Assembly: GCF_003614945.1 (NCBI RefSeq)
Contig: NZ_QYCZ01000002.1
Coordinates: forward strand, 1 to 64,000
Length of the DNA: 64,000 nucleotides
Direction of reading: 5' to 3'
From: Bergeyella cardium
GTDB lineage: Bacteria; Bacteroidota; Bacteroidia; Flavobacteriales; Weeksellaceae
The translations under genes were made by a program, and so were the position numbers. This document shows positions 17,072-26,307 of the stretch, piece by piece. The notes beneath the pieces were generated by a model, which worked only from the letters and a program-made list of their open reading frames with translations, was not told the DNA's origin and did not search any database. Within the stretch, counting starts at the first letter, position 1, and each line of letters opens with the position of its first letter.

Positions 17072-17509
17072 ATGAAAAAAACATTCTTAAGCACAGCGCT
17101 CATCGCTGCACTTGTGGCTGTTTCTTGCGGAGGTACGCAAGACCCACAACTTCAAAAATTAGAAACACAGAAAGAGATTTTAGCACTCAACACGAAGCTC
17201 AACAGCCTTCAGATTGAATTAGAAAAAGAGAAAAACAGCTCACAAGAGCTAAATGCAGAAGCATCTTCTCTCAACTATCAGGCAAATGCACAGACTACCA
17301 GCTTCTCTTCCTCCGATGCGGCTACTACCGCAAAAGATGCCAAGCAAACAGCTCAGCTTCTCGAAAAAACCGAGACTGCCAATAAAAAACTGGCAAAAAG
17401 CCAAGCTAAAATTGCTGATCTGCAAAAACAAATTGATAAAGTACAGCGCAAGCTGGACAAACTCAACCAAGAAATTAATTTTGTAGACAAACCCACAACT
17501 GATAACTAA
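17072..17509 (+). CDS. Coiled-coil lipoprotein, function unknown
   Basis: A 145-residue protein with lipoprotein signal MKKTFLSTALIAALVAVSC (Cys19). It then has two long heptad-rich stretches (about 25-62 and 85-135) separated by a Ser/Thr/Ala-rich linker. The second part (KKLAKSQAKIADLQKQIDKV) looks like a parallel coiled coil. I recognise no family. It starts 10 bp after the ABC-F gene and ends at a terminator, so it is part of that transcript. Being periplasmic or outer-membrane, it is unlikely to work physically with the ABC-F protein. Confidence 0.8.
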   Translation: MKKTFLSTALIAALVAVSCGGTQDPQLQKLETQKEILALNTKLNSLQIELEKEKNSSQELNAEASSLNYQANAQTTSFSSSDAATTAKDAKQTAQLLEKTETANKKLAKSQAKIADLQKQIDKVQRKLDKLNQEINFVDKPTTDN

Positions 17510-17542
17510 CAAAAAAGAGCGCAATTAAGCGCTCTTTTTTGT
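17509..17542. terminator. Bidirectional terminator
   Basis: A 12-bp stem, AAAAAAGAGCGC / GCGCTCTTTTTT (17511-17522, 17529-17540), between convergent genes. Confidence 0.92.
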
Positions 17543-17572
17543 TAAAAATATTAGCTTTCCTTTATAAAGTAA

Positions 17573-17965
17573 CTACCTACGGCTTGCAATAAATTCATCA
17601 TAGTCTCGGATATAGTCTTCTTCCTGATAAACATCGGAAGAGAGAACGAGGCATACCGCTCCAGAGGAAAAATGTTTTAGCTCTCGCCAGTAGCCATTGG
17701 GGATGAGAAGCCCTTTATTCGGAGTATTCAGGTGTATGGTAGAGGTCTCTTTACCATCATTAAGAATCACATCAAAACTGCCACTCAATGCAATGAGAAA
17801 TTCCTGCTGCTCCTTGTGGGCATGCCCTCCACGCTCGGCTCCACTGGGTACATCATAGAGGAAATATACCCGCTTAAACACAAATGGGAGAATATCTTTC
17901 TCAATAACCGAGAGATTACCTCTTGGGTCTTCTATCTTCGGTAAGCTAATCATTCTAAATTTCAT
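17573..17965 (-). CDS. QdtA/FdtA-like sugar 3,4-ketoisomerase (cupin)
   Basis: Small cupin of 130 residues of the WxcM-like family. Members isomerise dTDP-4-keto-6-deoxyglucose to the 3-keto form for surface glycans. It shows RGNLSVIE near the N-terminus, ERGGHAHKEQQEFLIALSG (the cupin metal/active-site histidines) and a late PNGYWRELKHFS. It is last of a minus-strand group with two glycosyltransferases. No dTDP-sugar genes (rmlA, rmlB) or aminotransferase are next to it, so the substrate must come from elsewhere. The precise reaction is inference from family. Confidence 0.78.
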   Translation of the reverse strand: MKFRMISLPKIEDPRGNLSVIEKDILPFVFKRVYFLYDVPSGAERGGHAHKEQQEFLIALSGSFDVILNDGKETSTIHLNTPNKGLLIPNGYWRELKHFSSGAVCLVLSSDVYQEEDYIRDYDEFIASRR

Positions 17966-18048
17966 AATTATATTTTTGATGAGGCTTTATTTAACCTAAA
18001 AAATCGAGGCAATTTACATAAATTATCATTCTTATTGAAATAAGCTGG

Positions 18049-19128
18049 CTAAGTTTTCCTTTGTGATAGGAGGACTTGCCAGCGGTGCATTATTTCTTTC
18101 AGCTGAAATCGTTTTGAAGTCTCTACCGCATTCTCTGAAAAGGAATGGAGGAGCTCGGGGTGCTCTATCAGCTGGAGGATTTTTTGGGTATAGTCATCTT
18201 CATCTTCTGCTACCCATCCGTTTTTACCATTGATAACGATATCATCTGCCTCTGTTTTGTGGCAAACAACAGGAAGCCCAAGTGCCATAGCCTCTATAAA
18301 GACCATTCCAAAAGGTTCAGAATATGCCGAATGTAAGAGAAAATCCGCCTCTAAATACCTCTGCTCAATATCTCGAACAGGAGGAAAGACTTTCACCTGG
18401 TTTTCTAAGCCCAACTCAGAAATCAAAGGCATTATTGAATAGTTTCCAGTGGCTTCTCCATAGATTTCCAATTGATAATCGGGATGCTTCTGTACTACTT
18501 TTTTCCAAGAGCGTAGCATTCTTTCGTAGCCTTTTCGTGGGGTGATGAGCCCTACAGCTATTGCTTTTTTATGATGAAGAGAAGACTGGGCATCTACCAA
18601 AAAGGGAATAGGATTCGGGATTGCCAATTGCTTACTCTCAGGAACAAATCCGAGCTTAAACTGCTCTTTGAGGACAATAATCTTATCAAATTTCTTTATC
18701 TGATGCCTGATAAGCCACTGATAGATTTTATTTTTAATACCAGAATAATATGCCTGATTTAAAAACGCATCGGTAGAGGAATGGATTTCATACATCTTGA
18801 TTGCTTTGGGGTACAGACAATCATAGATGAGGAAACTTTTAAGCCCGTTATCGGTAATGAAAATCGCATCTGGGTTTAAGGCTTTATTGAGCTCACGAAC
18901 TTCCTTTCTGAAACCAAAAATATTGTGCAAACCGATATTTTTATACTTAGAAAAATGAATCTTTACCTTTTCAGAAAAAGAAAAAAAGGTTGTTTGGCTA
19001 TCATCATTCGTAGAAAAGATATGCACCTCATAGCCCAAAGCATCAGCAAACGCATTTGCCTTTAAGGAAAGCACTCGGGAGACTCCACCAGAGTTGGTAA
19101 TCCCTGTACTGATGTATAACAACCTCAT
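18049..19128 (-). CDS. Glycosyltransferase family 4
   Basis: GT-B glycosyltransferase of 359 residues. The N-terminal domain opens with YISTGITNSGGVSRVLS (acceptor-side glycine loop). The C-terminal domain has AVGLITPRKGYERML and the donor-binding EPFGMVFIEAMALGLPVVCH, an EX7E-type motif. No transmembrane segment; it acts on the cytoplasmic face. The start overlaps the end of the upstream GT4 gene by 4 bp (ATGA), so the two are translationally coupled and likely act in the same glycan. Sugar and acceptor are unknown. Confidence 0.9.
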   Translation of the reverse strand: MRLLYISTGITNSGGVSRVLSLKANAFADALGYEVHIFSTNDDSQTTFFSFSEKVKIHFSKYKNIGLHNIFGFRKEVRELNKALNPDAIFITDNGLKSFLIYDCLYPKAIKMYEIHSSTDAFLNQAYYSGIKNKIYQWLIRHQIKKFDKIIVLKEQFKLGFVPESKQLAIPNPIPFLVDAQSSLHHKKAIAVGLITPRKGYERMLRSWKKVVQKHPDYQLEIYGEATGNYSIMPLISELGLENQVKVFPPVRDIEQRYLEADFLLHSAYSEPFGMVFIEAMALGLPVVCHKTEADDIVINGKNGWVAEDEDDYTQKILQLIEHPELLHSFSENAVETSKRFQLKEIMHRWQVLLSQRKT

Positions 19129-20195
19129 CTTTTGTGTTTTTTAAATAATTCTTTCCATTCGGAAATAAAATTTTCTACGCTAAATATCTTTGCACTTTCC
19201 TTTGTATGGGCTTTTAGATACTCGTATAAGTTATGGTCTTCTGCCAGAAGATTCATTCCTTTTATAAATTCATCTTCGTTTTGGTTTTCTATGAGCAAAC
19301 CATTTTCCTTATTAATGATAATCTCTGCTGGACCCGTGGGGCAATCAAACGCAATGACAGGAGTTCCCAGCATTAATGATTCTATAAGCACGGTAGGCAA
19401 TCCTTCATATTTGCTGGAAAGCACGGTATATTTTGCATCAGCAATATACTGGTAGGGCTCTGGGATAAAACCTTTAAAATCCACCAAATGCTGTATTCCT
19501 AATTCATTTGCCAGCTCTTTCATCATTTGCATTTGGCTACCATTACCTATAATCATCAGCCGTATACCCTTAGATGGTAGGAGACTCTTTGCATAGCAAC
19601 TGAGCAATACATCTACTTGCTTTTGATTGTCATCTGCCATTCGGGAGAGGGTAATGATATACTCACCTCTGTTATTCGAATAGTCCTTACTAAAACCTAC
19701 GGGATTATAAATCGTATGAAAATCTAAACTCGGGAATTTCTTTTGTAACGACTGAGCCAATGTTTTGGATACACAGATAAAATTTCCACTGTAGAGAAAC
19801 CTATTCAGCCTTTCACTCCTGAAAAGGAAGCTATCCACATCTGCCGAATGTATATAATGAAATACCTTTTGATTTCTGTAAATATACTTTGACCAGAAGA
19901 ACTCCATCAAAAGATTAAGCCTGCATCTGTGGTCTATAATAAAGTCAAAATCCTCCTGCTTTAAGGATTTTGCAAACCGCATATAAGCCTTCATCTTACT
20001 CACTCCACTCAGTGCATCTATGGGGTACTGATGTAACCTGCCCGCATAATGATATCCCACCTGAGAACTCAGCACATAGAGATGAACCTCACAGCCCATC
20101 TGGTGAAAAGCAAAAGTACTGTTGGAAACGATACGCTCCAGTCCCCCTTCCGAGAACTTATAGATAACGATTGCTATTTTGTAGTTTTTATTCAT
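19125..20195 (-). CDS. Glycosyltransferase family 4
   Basis: GT-B enzyme of 356 residues. It opens KIAIVIYKFSEGGLERIVSN and has ITLSRMADDNQKQVDVLL at the start of the donor domain and KYEGLPTVLIESLMLGTPVIAF as the donor-phosphate motif. It resembles N-acetylgalactosamine- and galactose-type transferases of capsule or LPS clusters, but the sugar cannot be assigned. I use the ATG at 20195 (MNKNYKIAIV). Upstream in-frame codons run through the divergent gene's promoter and start. No TAnnTTTG box is seen before it. Confidence 0.9.
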   Translation of the reverse strand: MNKNYKIAIVIYKFSEGGLERIVSNSTFAFHQMGCEVHLYVLSSQVGYHYAGRLHQYPIDALSGVSKMKAYMRFAKSLKQEDFDFIIDHRCRLNLLMEFFWSKYIYRNQKVFHYIHSADVDSFLFRSERLNRFLYSGNFICVSKTLAQSLQKKFPSLDFHTIYNPVGFSKDYSNNRGEYIITLSRMADDNQKQVDVLLSCYAKSLLPSKGIRLMIIGNGSQMQMMKELANELGIQHLVDFKGFIPEPYQYIADAKYTVLSSKYEGLPTVLIESLMLGTPVIAFDCPTGPAEIIINKENGLLIENQNEDEFIKGMNLLAEDHNLYEYLKAHTKESAKIFSVENFISEWKELFKKHKR

Positions 20196-20203
20196 TACTT
20201 TTG
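20196..20203 (+). promoter_or_regulatory. TAnnTTTG promoter box of the GT2 gene
   Basis: TACTTTTG, 14 bp before the GT2 ATG. It directly abuts the start codon of the divergent GT4 gene. Confidence 0.55.
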
Positions 20204-20216
20204 GGAAAATCTTTTT

Positions 20217-21104
20217 ATGGACTTGCCTCTTGTTTCCATTGTTTGCAACTGCTACAACCACGCTCCGTATGTTTTGGAAGCCATACAGTCCGTACAACAG
20301 CAGACTTACAAAAATATAGAATTAATTGTTCTGGACAATGGCAGTACAGACGATTCCCTCCATATTATTCGAGACTATTTAAAAGACTTCCCAGAGGTCA
20401 GATTCATTCATCTCAATGAGCCCCTCCCCCTCCCCAAAGCATTCAATACAATGTTTAAATATACCAATGGAGATTTTCTCATCGATCTTTCTGCGGATGA
20501 TGTACTCCTGACCGACTGCGTTCAAAAGCAGGTAGATTTCTTCCAAAAACAGGATGATAGCACGGGCATCGTTTTCGGAAATGCCTACCTTATCGATGAA
20601 AATGGACAAAACCCCACGCCTTTTTTTGATGTAGATAATGAAGGAAAGGTGCTCGACAGCCGTCTCCACAGCTTTGATTACTATCTGATGCTCCACAGCG
20701 GAAAGACCTTCTGCTCGGTGAGTGCTATGATGCGCCGCACCCACTTCATCGCCCTCAATGGCTACGATGAAAGCCTCTTCTTTGAAGATTTAGACTACTG
20801 GTACCGCCTCTCGAGACGCTTCAGAATACGGTTTATCGATGATTTCTTGGTAAAAAAACGCCAGCTCAACCACTCGCTCGGCGCCCAGATTGATGCCAAA
20901 GGAAAACACACCCACCTCCTCAACCTCTCCTTGATAAAAATCTACCGCTCTGCCATCTCCTACAACTCCCCAAAAGAGAACAAAGCCCTCCTCCAAAGGA
21001 TACATTACAGTATGAGCGTCTGCTTTCAGCACCGCCTCTGGGCAGACCTCCTCCGCTTTACTTACCTAAAATTCCTCTGCCAAGTCCATTGCCTTTTTAG
21101 GTAA
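20217..21104 (+). CDS. Glycosyltransferase family 2
   Basis: GT-A glycosyltransferase of 295 residues: LVSIVCNCYNHAPYVLEAI at the N-terminus, LDNGSTDDS, and the metal-binding region DLSADDVLL around residue 89. These are followed by an acceptor part with a tryptophan/aromatic-rich EDLDYWYRLSRRF. No membrane segment. The frame extends upstream to 20049, but that stretch lies antisense to the GT4 gene and before the promoter box, so I start at 20217. It probably adds a sugar to the same surface polysaccharide as the two divergent GT4 enzymes. Confidence 0.9.
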   Translation: MDLPLVSIVCNCYNHAPYVLEAIQSVQQQTYKNIELIVLDNGSTDDSLHIIRDYLKDFPEVRFIHLNEPLPLPKAFNTMFKYTNGDFLIDLSADDVLLTDCVQKQVDFFQKQDDSTGIVFGNAYLIDENGQNPTPFFDVDNEGKVLDSRLHSFDYYLMLHSGKTFCSVSAMMRRTHFIALNGYDESLFFEDLDYWYRLSRRFRIRFIDDFLVKKRQLNHSLGAQIDAKGKHTHLLNLSLIKIYRSAISYNSPKENKALLQRIHYSMSVCFQHRLWADLLRFTYLKFLCQVHCLFR

Positions 21105-21155
21105 AGGTCTTTATATTTTATTTAATGGAATAAATAACCCAAAAGGAGAGGTATT

Positions 21156-21503
21156 TCAGAGGAGTTTTAGGAAGTCAGCCTCTACGGTTTGGTAGTTGGG
21201 GGGAAGCTCTGGGGAAATCCAGAAAAGCATTGCGAGGGTTTGGCTGCCGAATTTCTGTGCAAAGGCTTCTTTATGGTGGCGATAGACCGCTCGCAGGAGG
21301 CGCTTGGCCCTGTTTCGGTCTATGGAGCGTTTGAAGAGTTTTTTAGAGGCAGAGACCCCTACTTTGGGCTTTTGTACCTCATCGGAGGAGGTGAAAACAA
21401 GCCTTACGGCACCTGCCGTACGCCATTTCCCCTTTTTAAAAAGAAGGGCGAAGTCTTTATCTTGTTTCAGTTTTTCCGAGCGAGGGTAGGCGTACTTTTT
21501 CAA
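21156..21503 (-). CDS. rnpA: Ribonuclease P protein component
   Basis: Protein subunit of RNase P, needed for 5' maturation of tRNAs. At 115 residues it is of typical length. It has the RNP motif KRSIDRNRAKRLLRAVYR and GVSASKKLFKRS. It is unusual in sitting last in the hem-tcdA operon instead of next to rpmH. Its start overlaps the tcdA stop by 4 bp. Confidence 0.95.
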   Translation of the reverse strand: MKKYAYPRSEKLKQDKDFALLFKKGKWRTAGAVRLVFTSSDEVQKPKVGVSASKKLFKRSIDRNRAKRLLRAVYRHHKEAFAQKFGSQTLAMLFWISPELPPNYQTVEADFLKLL

Positions 21504-22228
21504 TCTTCAATTTTTAAAATATGGTTGATGGCTTCAGCAGCGGCATAAAGCCCAAAAATGGCAGGCATAAAGCTCATTGTGCCGTAGAATGATTTTTTAA
21601 ACTGCGAGCCATCGGTCATTTTAAGGCTATCCTCCGCCTGAATCTCATTAGAGAACACACAGCGGAAACCTTTGTTTATATTTTCCTTTCTGAGCCTTTT
21701 GCGAATCTGCTTGGCAAGGAAGCAATTATTCGTCTTGCTGATGTCTCTCACCATTACCATAGACGGATCGGTCTTGCCGCCTGCACCCATAGCACTTACG
21801 AGTTTTATCTTTCGTTTTCGGGCAGCTTTTATGAGCTCAATCTTGGGCGAAACACTGTCGATACAATCCAGAATATAATCAAAATCTTGCCCATCGAGCA
21901 GGGGCTCCATATTTTCAGGATTGAGGAACTGATGAAGAGCCGTAAGCTGAAGATAAGGGTTGATATCCAAAAGCCTCTGGGAGATGACCTCCGTTTTTGC
22001 TTTTCCAATGGTGGAATGCAGGGCGGGTAGCTGCCGATTAATATTCGTAATATCCACTGTATCGCCATCTACGATGGTCATTTTGCCTACGCCTGCTCTT
22101 GCAATAAATTCGGCTGCAAAGCCTCCTACCCCACCGAGCCCAACGACTAAAATATTCGCATTCTGAAGCCTCTCTACACCAGTTTTTTTTATGAGAAGCT
22201 CGGTTCTTTCAAGCCAGTTCGCCATCAT
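21500..22228 (-). CDS. tcdA: tRNA threonylcarbamoyladenosine dehydratase (TcdA/CsdL)
   Basis: E1-like ATP-dependent enzyme of 242 residues that cyclises t6A to ct6A at position 37 of ANN-decoding tRNAs. It has the nucleotide loop GLGGVGG at 30-36, the VDGDTVDITNINRQLPAL segment of ThiF/MoeB-fold enzymes, and DYILDCIDSVSPKIELI. The last stretch (GTMSFMPAIFGLYAAAEAI) is the family's hydrophobic C-terminus. It lies 21 bp after hemE and overlaps rnpA. The double Met at the start leaves a three-base uncertainty. Confidence 0.93.
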   Translation of the reverse strand: MMANWLERTELLIKKTGVERLQNANILVVGLGGVGGFAAEFIARAGVGKMTIVDGDTVDITNINRQLPALHSTIGKAKTEVISQRLLDINPYLQLTALHQFLNPENMEPLLDGQDFDYILDCIDSVSPKIELIKAARKRKIKLVSAMGAGGKTDPSMVMVRDISKTNNCFLAKQIRKRLRKENINKGFRCVFSNEIQAEDSLKMTDGSQFKKSFYGTMSFMPAIFGLYAAAEAINHILKIED

Positions 22229-22249
22229 TTATAAATTCATCAATCTCGA

Positions 22250-23275
22250 TTAAGGTTTCCAGTCCACCACAGCGCGAACAAAGGCTTCGGCGTTTTCCAG
22301 AGGGATATTCGGCAGGATTCCGTGCCCGAGATTTGCGATGTATTTGTCTTTTCCAAAGCGATGAATCATCTCGCCTACCATTCGCTTAATTACCTCTGGT
22401 GATGAATGCAGTCGGGCAGGGTCAAAATTCCCTTGCAGGGTAATTCTGTTCTGAGTAAAATGCCTCGCAAGCTCTGGACTCACCGTCCAATCTACTCCCA
22501 AAGCCGATGCTTTACTAAGAGACATCTCCTCTAAAGCATACCAACAGCCCTTAGCAAAAACTACAGTGTGGGTAACCTTAGACAGCTCCTCTACGATCTG
22601 ATGGATATACTTCCAAGAAAATTCTCTATAATCTTCTGGGGAAAGCATACCGCCCCAAGAATCAAAAATCTGAACCGCAGAAACTCCTTTTTCTACCTTT
22701 CTTTTGAGATAGGCGATGGTGGTATCTGTAATCTTCTGCAAGAGCTGATGAGCAACTTCTGGCTGCTGAAAACAAAAAGACTTAGCGATATCAAATGCCT
22801 TTGAACCTTTTCCCTCTACGCAGTAGCAGAGAATCGTCCAAGGAGAACCGGCAAAACCTATAAGCGGAATATCATTATTCAGCATTTGGAGGCTGAGCTC
22901 TATGGCATCAAATACATAGCCTAAGGTTTCATCTACTTGGGGAAGTTTAATGGCATCTACCTGTGCTTGCGTTCGGATAGGGGTTTCAAGCCAGGGACCT
23001 ATACCTTCCTTCATTTTGAAATCTATACCCATCGCCTGCGGTACTACAAGGATATCTGAGAATAAAATTGCAGCGTCTAACGGAAATCGTCTAATGGGTT
23101 GTACGGTAATCTCGGCTGCTAATTCTGGAGTTTGGCACCGAGTGAAGAAGTCATATTTATCTCTTAGAGCAATAAATTCTGGGAGATATCTCCCTGCCTG
23201 TCTCATCATCCAAACGGGAGGCCTTTCTACCGTTTCACCTTTTAAAGCTCTTAAATATAAGTCGTTTTTAATCAT
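22250..23275 (-). CDS. hemE: Uroporphyrinogen decarboxylase
   Basis: Cytosolic enzyme that decarboxylates the four acetate side chains of uroporphyrinogen III to give coproporphyrinogen III. At 341 residues it has [16 protein letters not shown] at the N-terminus, the [16 protein letters not shown] segment with the catalytic aspartate, and [16 protein letters not shown]. It is fourth in the operon, 21 bp after hemD. Confidence 0.97.
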   Translation of the reverse strand: MIKNDLYLRALKGETVERPPVWMMRQAGRYLPEFIALRDKYDFFTRCQTPELAAEITVQPIRRFPLDAAILFSDILVVPQAMGIDFKMKEGIGPWLETPIRTQAQVDAIKLPQVDETLGYVFDAIELSLQMLNNDIPLIGFAGSPWTILCYCVEGKGSKAFDIAKSFCFQQPEVAHQLLQKITDTTIAYLKRKVEKGVSAVQIFDSWGGMLSPEDYREFSWKYIHQIVEELSKVTHTVVFAKGCWYALEEMSLSKASALGVDWTVSPELARHFTQNRITLQGNFDPARLHSSPEVIKRMVGEMIHRFGKDKYIANLGHGILPNIPLENAEAFVRAVVDWKP

Positions 23276-23296
23276 AATTATTCTATACTCACAAAC

Positions 23297-23977
23297 TTAG
23301 AATTCGGTATTCTTTATGGAATGAAAAATCCCATCTAAGTTTGCCTCATTATTGGTTATTATATTCTTGATATTGTATTTTTTGAGTTCGTCTTCAGTAG
23401 TTCGCCCAATAGCAAAGACTTTTGCTTGTCCTATATCATTATTTGTTAGAACACTCCGAACGCCACTTGGGCTAAAAAAGACGATGCCGTCATAGTTTTC
23501 ATTAATTTCTGGATAGAAAAGTTCGGTATCATACACCACTATCCTTCTATAACTAATATTTTGCAATGGGAGCTTGTTATTAAACAGATCCAAAGCCAGA
23601 TTACCACAAAAATGAATGTAGCACTCTTCATTGGCTTTATTGATAATAAAATCTATAAGCACATAGGCATAAGAAAAGACCTTATAAGTATTTACTCCAT
23701 ACTTCCTAAGCTCTCTTTTGGTTTTAATACCTACGGCATAGACCCTATTAAAGCACAGCCTGTTGGTAAAATCCTGATTAAGAACAAAACCATTTTCAAA
23801 GAATGATTTTACGCCATTTACACTGGTAAAGATGATGGATTTCCCCCGTACATTAAAGGGTTTTACTTTCCTGTTTTTAATTCGGATAGCCTCTATATAT
23901 TCACAATAAAACGAGCCTCCAAGTATATTGGAAACTAATTGTTCGTCTATTTTCTTTGTGAATAGAATTTTCTTCAT
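23297..23977 (-). CDS. hemD: Uroporphyrinogen-III synthase
   Basis: Cyclises hydroxymethylbilane to uroporphyrinogen III. A 226-residue, two-domain protein with IIFTSVNGVKSFF (domain 1) and GIVFFSPSGVRSVL (domain 2), the usual HemD signatures. Its ATG follows the hemC stop codon with no base between, so translation is coupled. It looks more AT-rich than hemC and hemE. Its operon place makes it the more likely true HemD of the two paralogues in the window. Confidence 0.92.
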   Translation of the reverse strand: MKKILFTKKIDEQLVSNILGGSFYCEYIEAIRIKNRKVKPFNVRGKSIIFTSVNGVKSFFENGFVLNQDFTNRLCFNRVYAVGIKTKRELRKYGVNTYKVFSYAYVLIDFIINKANEECYIHFCGNLALDLFNNKLPLQNISYRRIVVYDTELFYPEINENYDGIVFFSPSGVRSVLTNNDIGQAKVFAIGRTTEDELKKYNIKNIITNNEANLDGIFHSIKNTEF

Positions 23978-24883
23978 CTATAATTTGAGGCTTTTCATTA
24001 TTTCTTCTCCTCCTTGCCTTAAAACCTGCTCGGCTAATATTTTACCATATTTTTGATTAACGCTAAAACTGAATTTTTCGTTTATTTCAATACATTTTTT
24101 TCCATCAAGGGAGCATAATCTGCCTTTAAATACCATCTCACTGCCCTGTATATCGGCAATAGCACCGATGGGAGCCGTACAGCCACCTTCCAATGTTTGG
24201 AGAAAATCTCGCTCTACCTCTACACAATACTGGGTATTAAGATGATTGATTTCTTTCACTCGATTATTTACCTCATCATTATCTCCATCTCTCCCGACTA
24301 CCACTACCACCCCCTGAGAAGGTGCAGAAATCATAAATGGAAGCTCTTCATAGGTTATATTGAGGTTTAAGCGCTTAATTCCCGCCAATGAAAACAGGGT
24401 AGCATCTGCCAAGCCATCTTCTATTTTTTGGAGGCGGGTATTTACATTTCCTCTGATATCTACAAAACTCGTATTGGGGAATTGCTTTGCCCAAAAAGCT
24501 CTTCTTCTCAGGCTACTGGTAGCGATTTTCAAATCTTGAAGCGGCTTATCTTTAGCTGCCGTACTGCGCACCAATACATCTTGAGGAAAATCTCTTTCCA
24601 AATATGCCAATACTTTTATCCCTTCTGGAAGCTGAGTAGGCACATCTTTAAGTGAATGTACTGCAATATCAATCTCTTTATTGAGAAGTGCCAGGTCTAA
24701 ATCTTTGGTAAAAACCCCTGTAATCCCCATAGAATAGAGAGGCTGAGAGAGGTTTTTATCTCCTGTGGATATGATGGGGAATACCTCTGTACTTAGGTTC
24801 AAGGCTTGTAATCTACGCTCTACTTCGCGGGCTTGCCATAGTGCTAATGGCGAATGACGAGTCCCTATTTTAATGCTTCTCAT
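23978..24883 (-). CDS. hemC: Porphobilinogen deaminase (hydroxymethylbilane synthase)
   Basis: Joins four porphobilinogen units into hydroxymethylbilane. At 301 residues it begins MRSIKIGTRHSPLALWQA. It has HSLKDVPTQ with the catalytic Asp80 and LEGGCTAPIGA with Cys235, which carries the dipyrromethane cofactor. It overlaps the end of hemA by 14 bp and abuts hemD. Confidence 0.97.
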   Translation of the reverse strand: MRSIKIGTRHSPLALWQAREVERRLQALNLSTEVFPIISTGDKNLSQPLYSMGITGVFTKDLDLALLNKEIDIAVHSLKDVPTQLPEGIKVLAYLERDFPQDVLVRSTAAKDKPLQDLKIATSSLRRRAFWAKQFPNTSFVDIRGNVNTRLQKIEDGLADATLFSLAGIKRLNLNITYEELPFMISAPSQGVVVVVGRDGDNDEVNNRVKEINHLNTQYCVEVERDFLQTLEGGCTAPIGAIADIQGSEMVFKGRLCSLDGKKCIEINEKFSFSVNQKYGKILAEQVLRQGGEEIMKSLKL

Positions 24884-26147
24884 TAAACTCCTTATTGGGT
24901 TGTTCTACTAAAATCTCGTGCATCATTTTACTTACTTCCTCCGCTTTCCAAGGGTGGTCTATAATATATTTTGCAAAACGATTGGTTATTTTCTGTATTA
25001 TTTTCTCCGAAAGCTCCATATCATCTATATTCACATATCTGTGTTTTTTATGGATATTATGCATTTCGTTTCTCTCCATATTTTTGAGTACGGCTTTGAA
25101 GTGATGAATCTTCGGAGCCATTTTTCTGGTCTTCTCCCATTCAAAAAAATCCTTCATCATCAGTTTAATGATTTGCTCTGCTTTGGGGATTTCCTTTCTC
25201 CTCTGCTCCATTGTCTCCTGTATCTGTACCGAGAGCTGATCTACATCTATCAAGGTGATATTCGGGTTTTCCAGAACGGTTTTATCCACATTATTCGGGA
25301 TAGAAAGGTCTATAATAAGGGTTTTCTTTCCATTATTTGGGAAATGTTCTTTATTGATAATAGGTGTTTTGGCTCCTGTAGCTACGATGAGTATATCGGT
25401 TTGGGGTAGTTCATCATTCAGGCGCTCATAAGGGATGCTCGGGATATGATATTTCTCTGCGATTTTCTCTGCCTTCTCACTGCTGCGGTTGGCGATTTTA
25501 ATCTTAGGCTGATAGATGTGCTTAATGAGATTATCCACCGTATTCTGACCAATCTCTCCCACTCCGAGCAGGAGGATATTCTTCTCCGAGACATTCTGCT
25601 GATGGTTCAAAATATAATGCACCGCCGCATACGAGACCGATGCTGCACCATTTGAGATTCCTGTTTCATTTTTTATTCGTTTGGAAATCTGAATTGCCGA
25701 ATTAATCGCTCTTTCAAGGTAAGGATTAGAATTTTTTTTCTCTCTTTTGAATCGGTTATACGCATTTTTTATCTGCCCAATAATCTCAAAATCGCCAATA
25801 ATCTGGCTTTCTAATCCACCCGCCACTCGGAAGAGGTGGTTCAGGGCATCTTCCCTGTTGAGCACCGTAGCGAAGCGCATAAAATCGAGCAAATGCACCC
25901 CTATTAGCTTACAATATTCCTCCACGATGAAGATATAGTTGAGCGTAGTGGTATAGATTTCGGTTCGGTTACAGGTAGAAACCACAAAAGCATCTCCCAG
26001 CTGTTTCTCGCTTATCCTTCGTACAAATTCCTTTACATTTTCATCAAAAAAAGCAAACTTCCCGCGCGTTTCGGCATCTGCTTTTTCATAGCTAATGCTC
26101 AGCACAGAAAAGTTTGAGGTCTTGTGTATGTCCAGATTTTGCTTCAT
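24870..26147 (-). CDS. hemA: Glutamyl-tRNA reductase
   Basis: First enzyme of C5-pathway heme synthesis; it reduces Glu-tRNA to glutamate-1-semialdehyde with NADPH. It is 425 residues from the ATG at 26147. The nucleophilic Cys59 sits in VSTCNRTEIY, the NADPH loop is LLGVGEIGQNT, and a helical C-terminal dimerisation domain follows. A start at 26156 would fall inside the promoter box, so I reject it. It is first in a six-gene operon hemA-hemC-hemD-hemE-tcdA-rnpA. hemL, which makes 5-aminolevulinate, is not in the window. Confidence 0.97.
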   Translation of the reverse strand: MKQNLDIHKTSNFSVLSISYEKADAETRGKFAFFDENVKEFVRRISEKQLGDAFVVSTCNRTEIYTTTLNYIFIVEEYCKLIGVHLLDFMRFATVLNREDALNHLFRVAGGLESQIIGDFEIIGQIKNAYNRFKREKKNSNPYLERAINSAIQISKRIKNETGISNGAASVSYAAVHYILNHQQNVSEKNILLLGVGEIGQNTVDNLIKHIYQPKIKIANRSSEKAEKIAEKYHIPSIPYERLNDELPQTDILIVATGAKTPIINKEHFPNNGKKTLIIDLSIPNNVDKTVLENPNITLIDVDQLSVQIQETMEQRRKEIPKAEQIIKLMMKDFFEWEKTRKMAPKIHHFKAVLKNMERNEMHNIHKKHRYVNIDDMELSEKIIQKITNRFAKYIIDHPWKAEEVSKMMHEILVEQPNKEFNEKH

Positions 26148-26153
26148 TGCGTG

Positions 26154-26161
26154 CAAATTTA
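26154..26161 (-). promoter_or_regulatory. TAnnTTTG promoter box of the hem operon
   Basis: TAAATTTG on the minus strand, 6 bp before the hemA ATG at 26147. The transcript would be leaderless or nearly so. Confidence 0.6.
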
Positions 26162-26271
26162 CTTCTTTTTTGGGGACATAATCTCTTTAATCAATAAAAA
26201 TGAGACTTCACCCTCTTCTTTATATTATTATAGCAAACTCTCCCCAAGAATAGATAATGACCCTCCTATTG

Positions 26272-26307
26272 CATAAAAAAAGTCTAAAACCTGATGATTT
26301 TAGACTT
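26272..26307 (-). terminator. Terminator after the tRNA-Val pair
   Basis: On the minus strand an AAAGTCTAAAA / TTTTAGACTTT stem with a TTTT tail begins right after the CCA end of the distal tRNA. Confidence 0.85.

Noticed and set aside
20049-20216. N-terminal extension of the GT2 gene
   Set aside because: Antisense to the GT4 gene, upstream of the promoter box, and outside the GT2 fold.
26148-26156. Longer hemA start
   Set aside because: It would use the TTG inside the TAAATTTG box as start codon.
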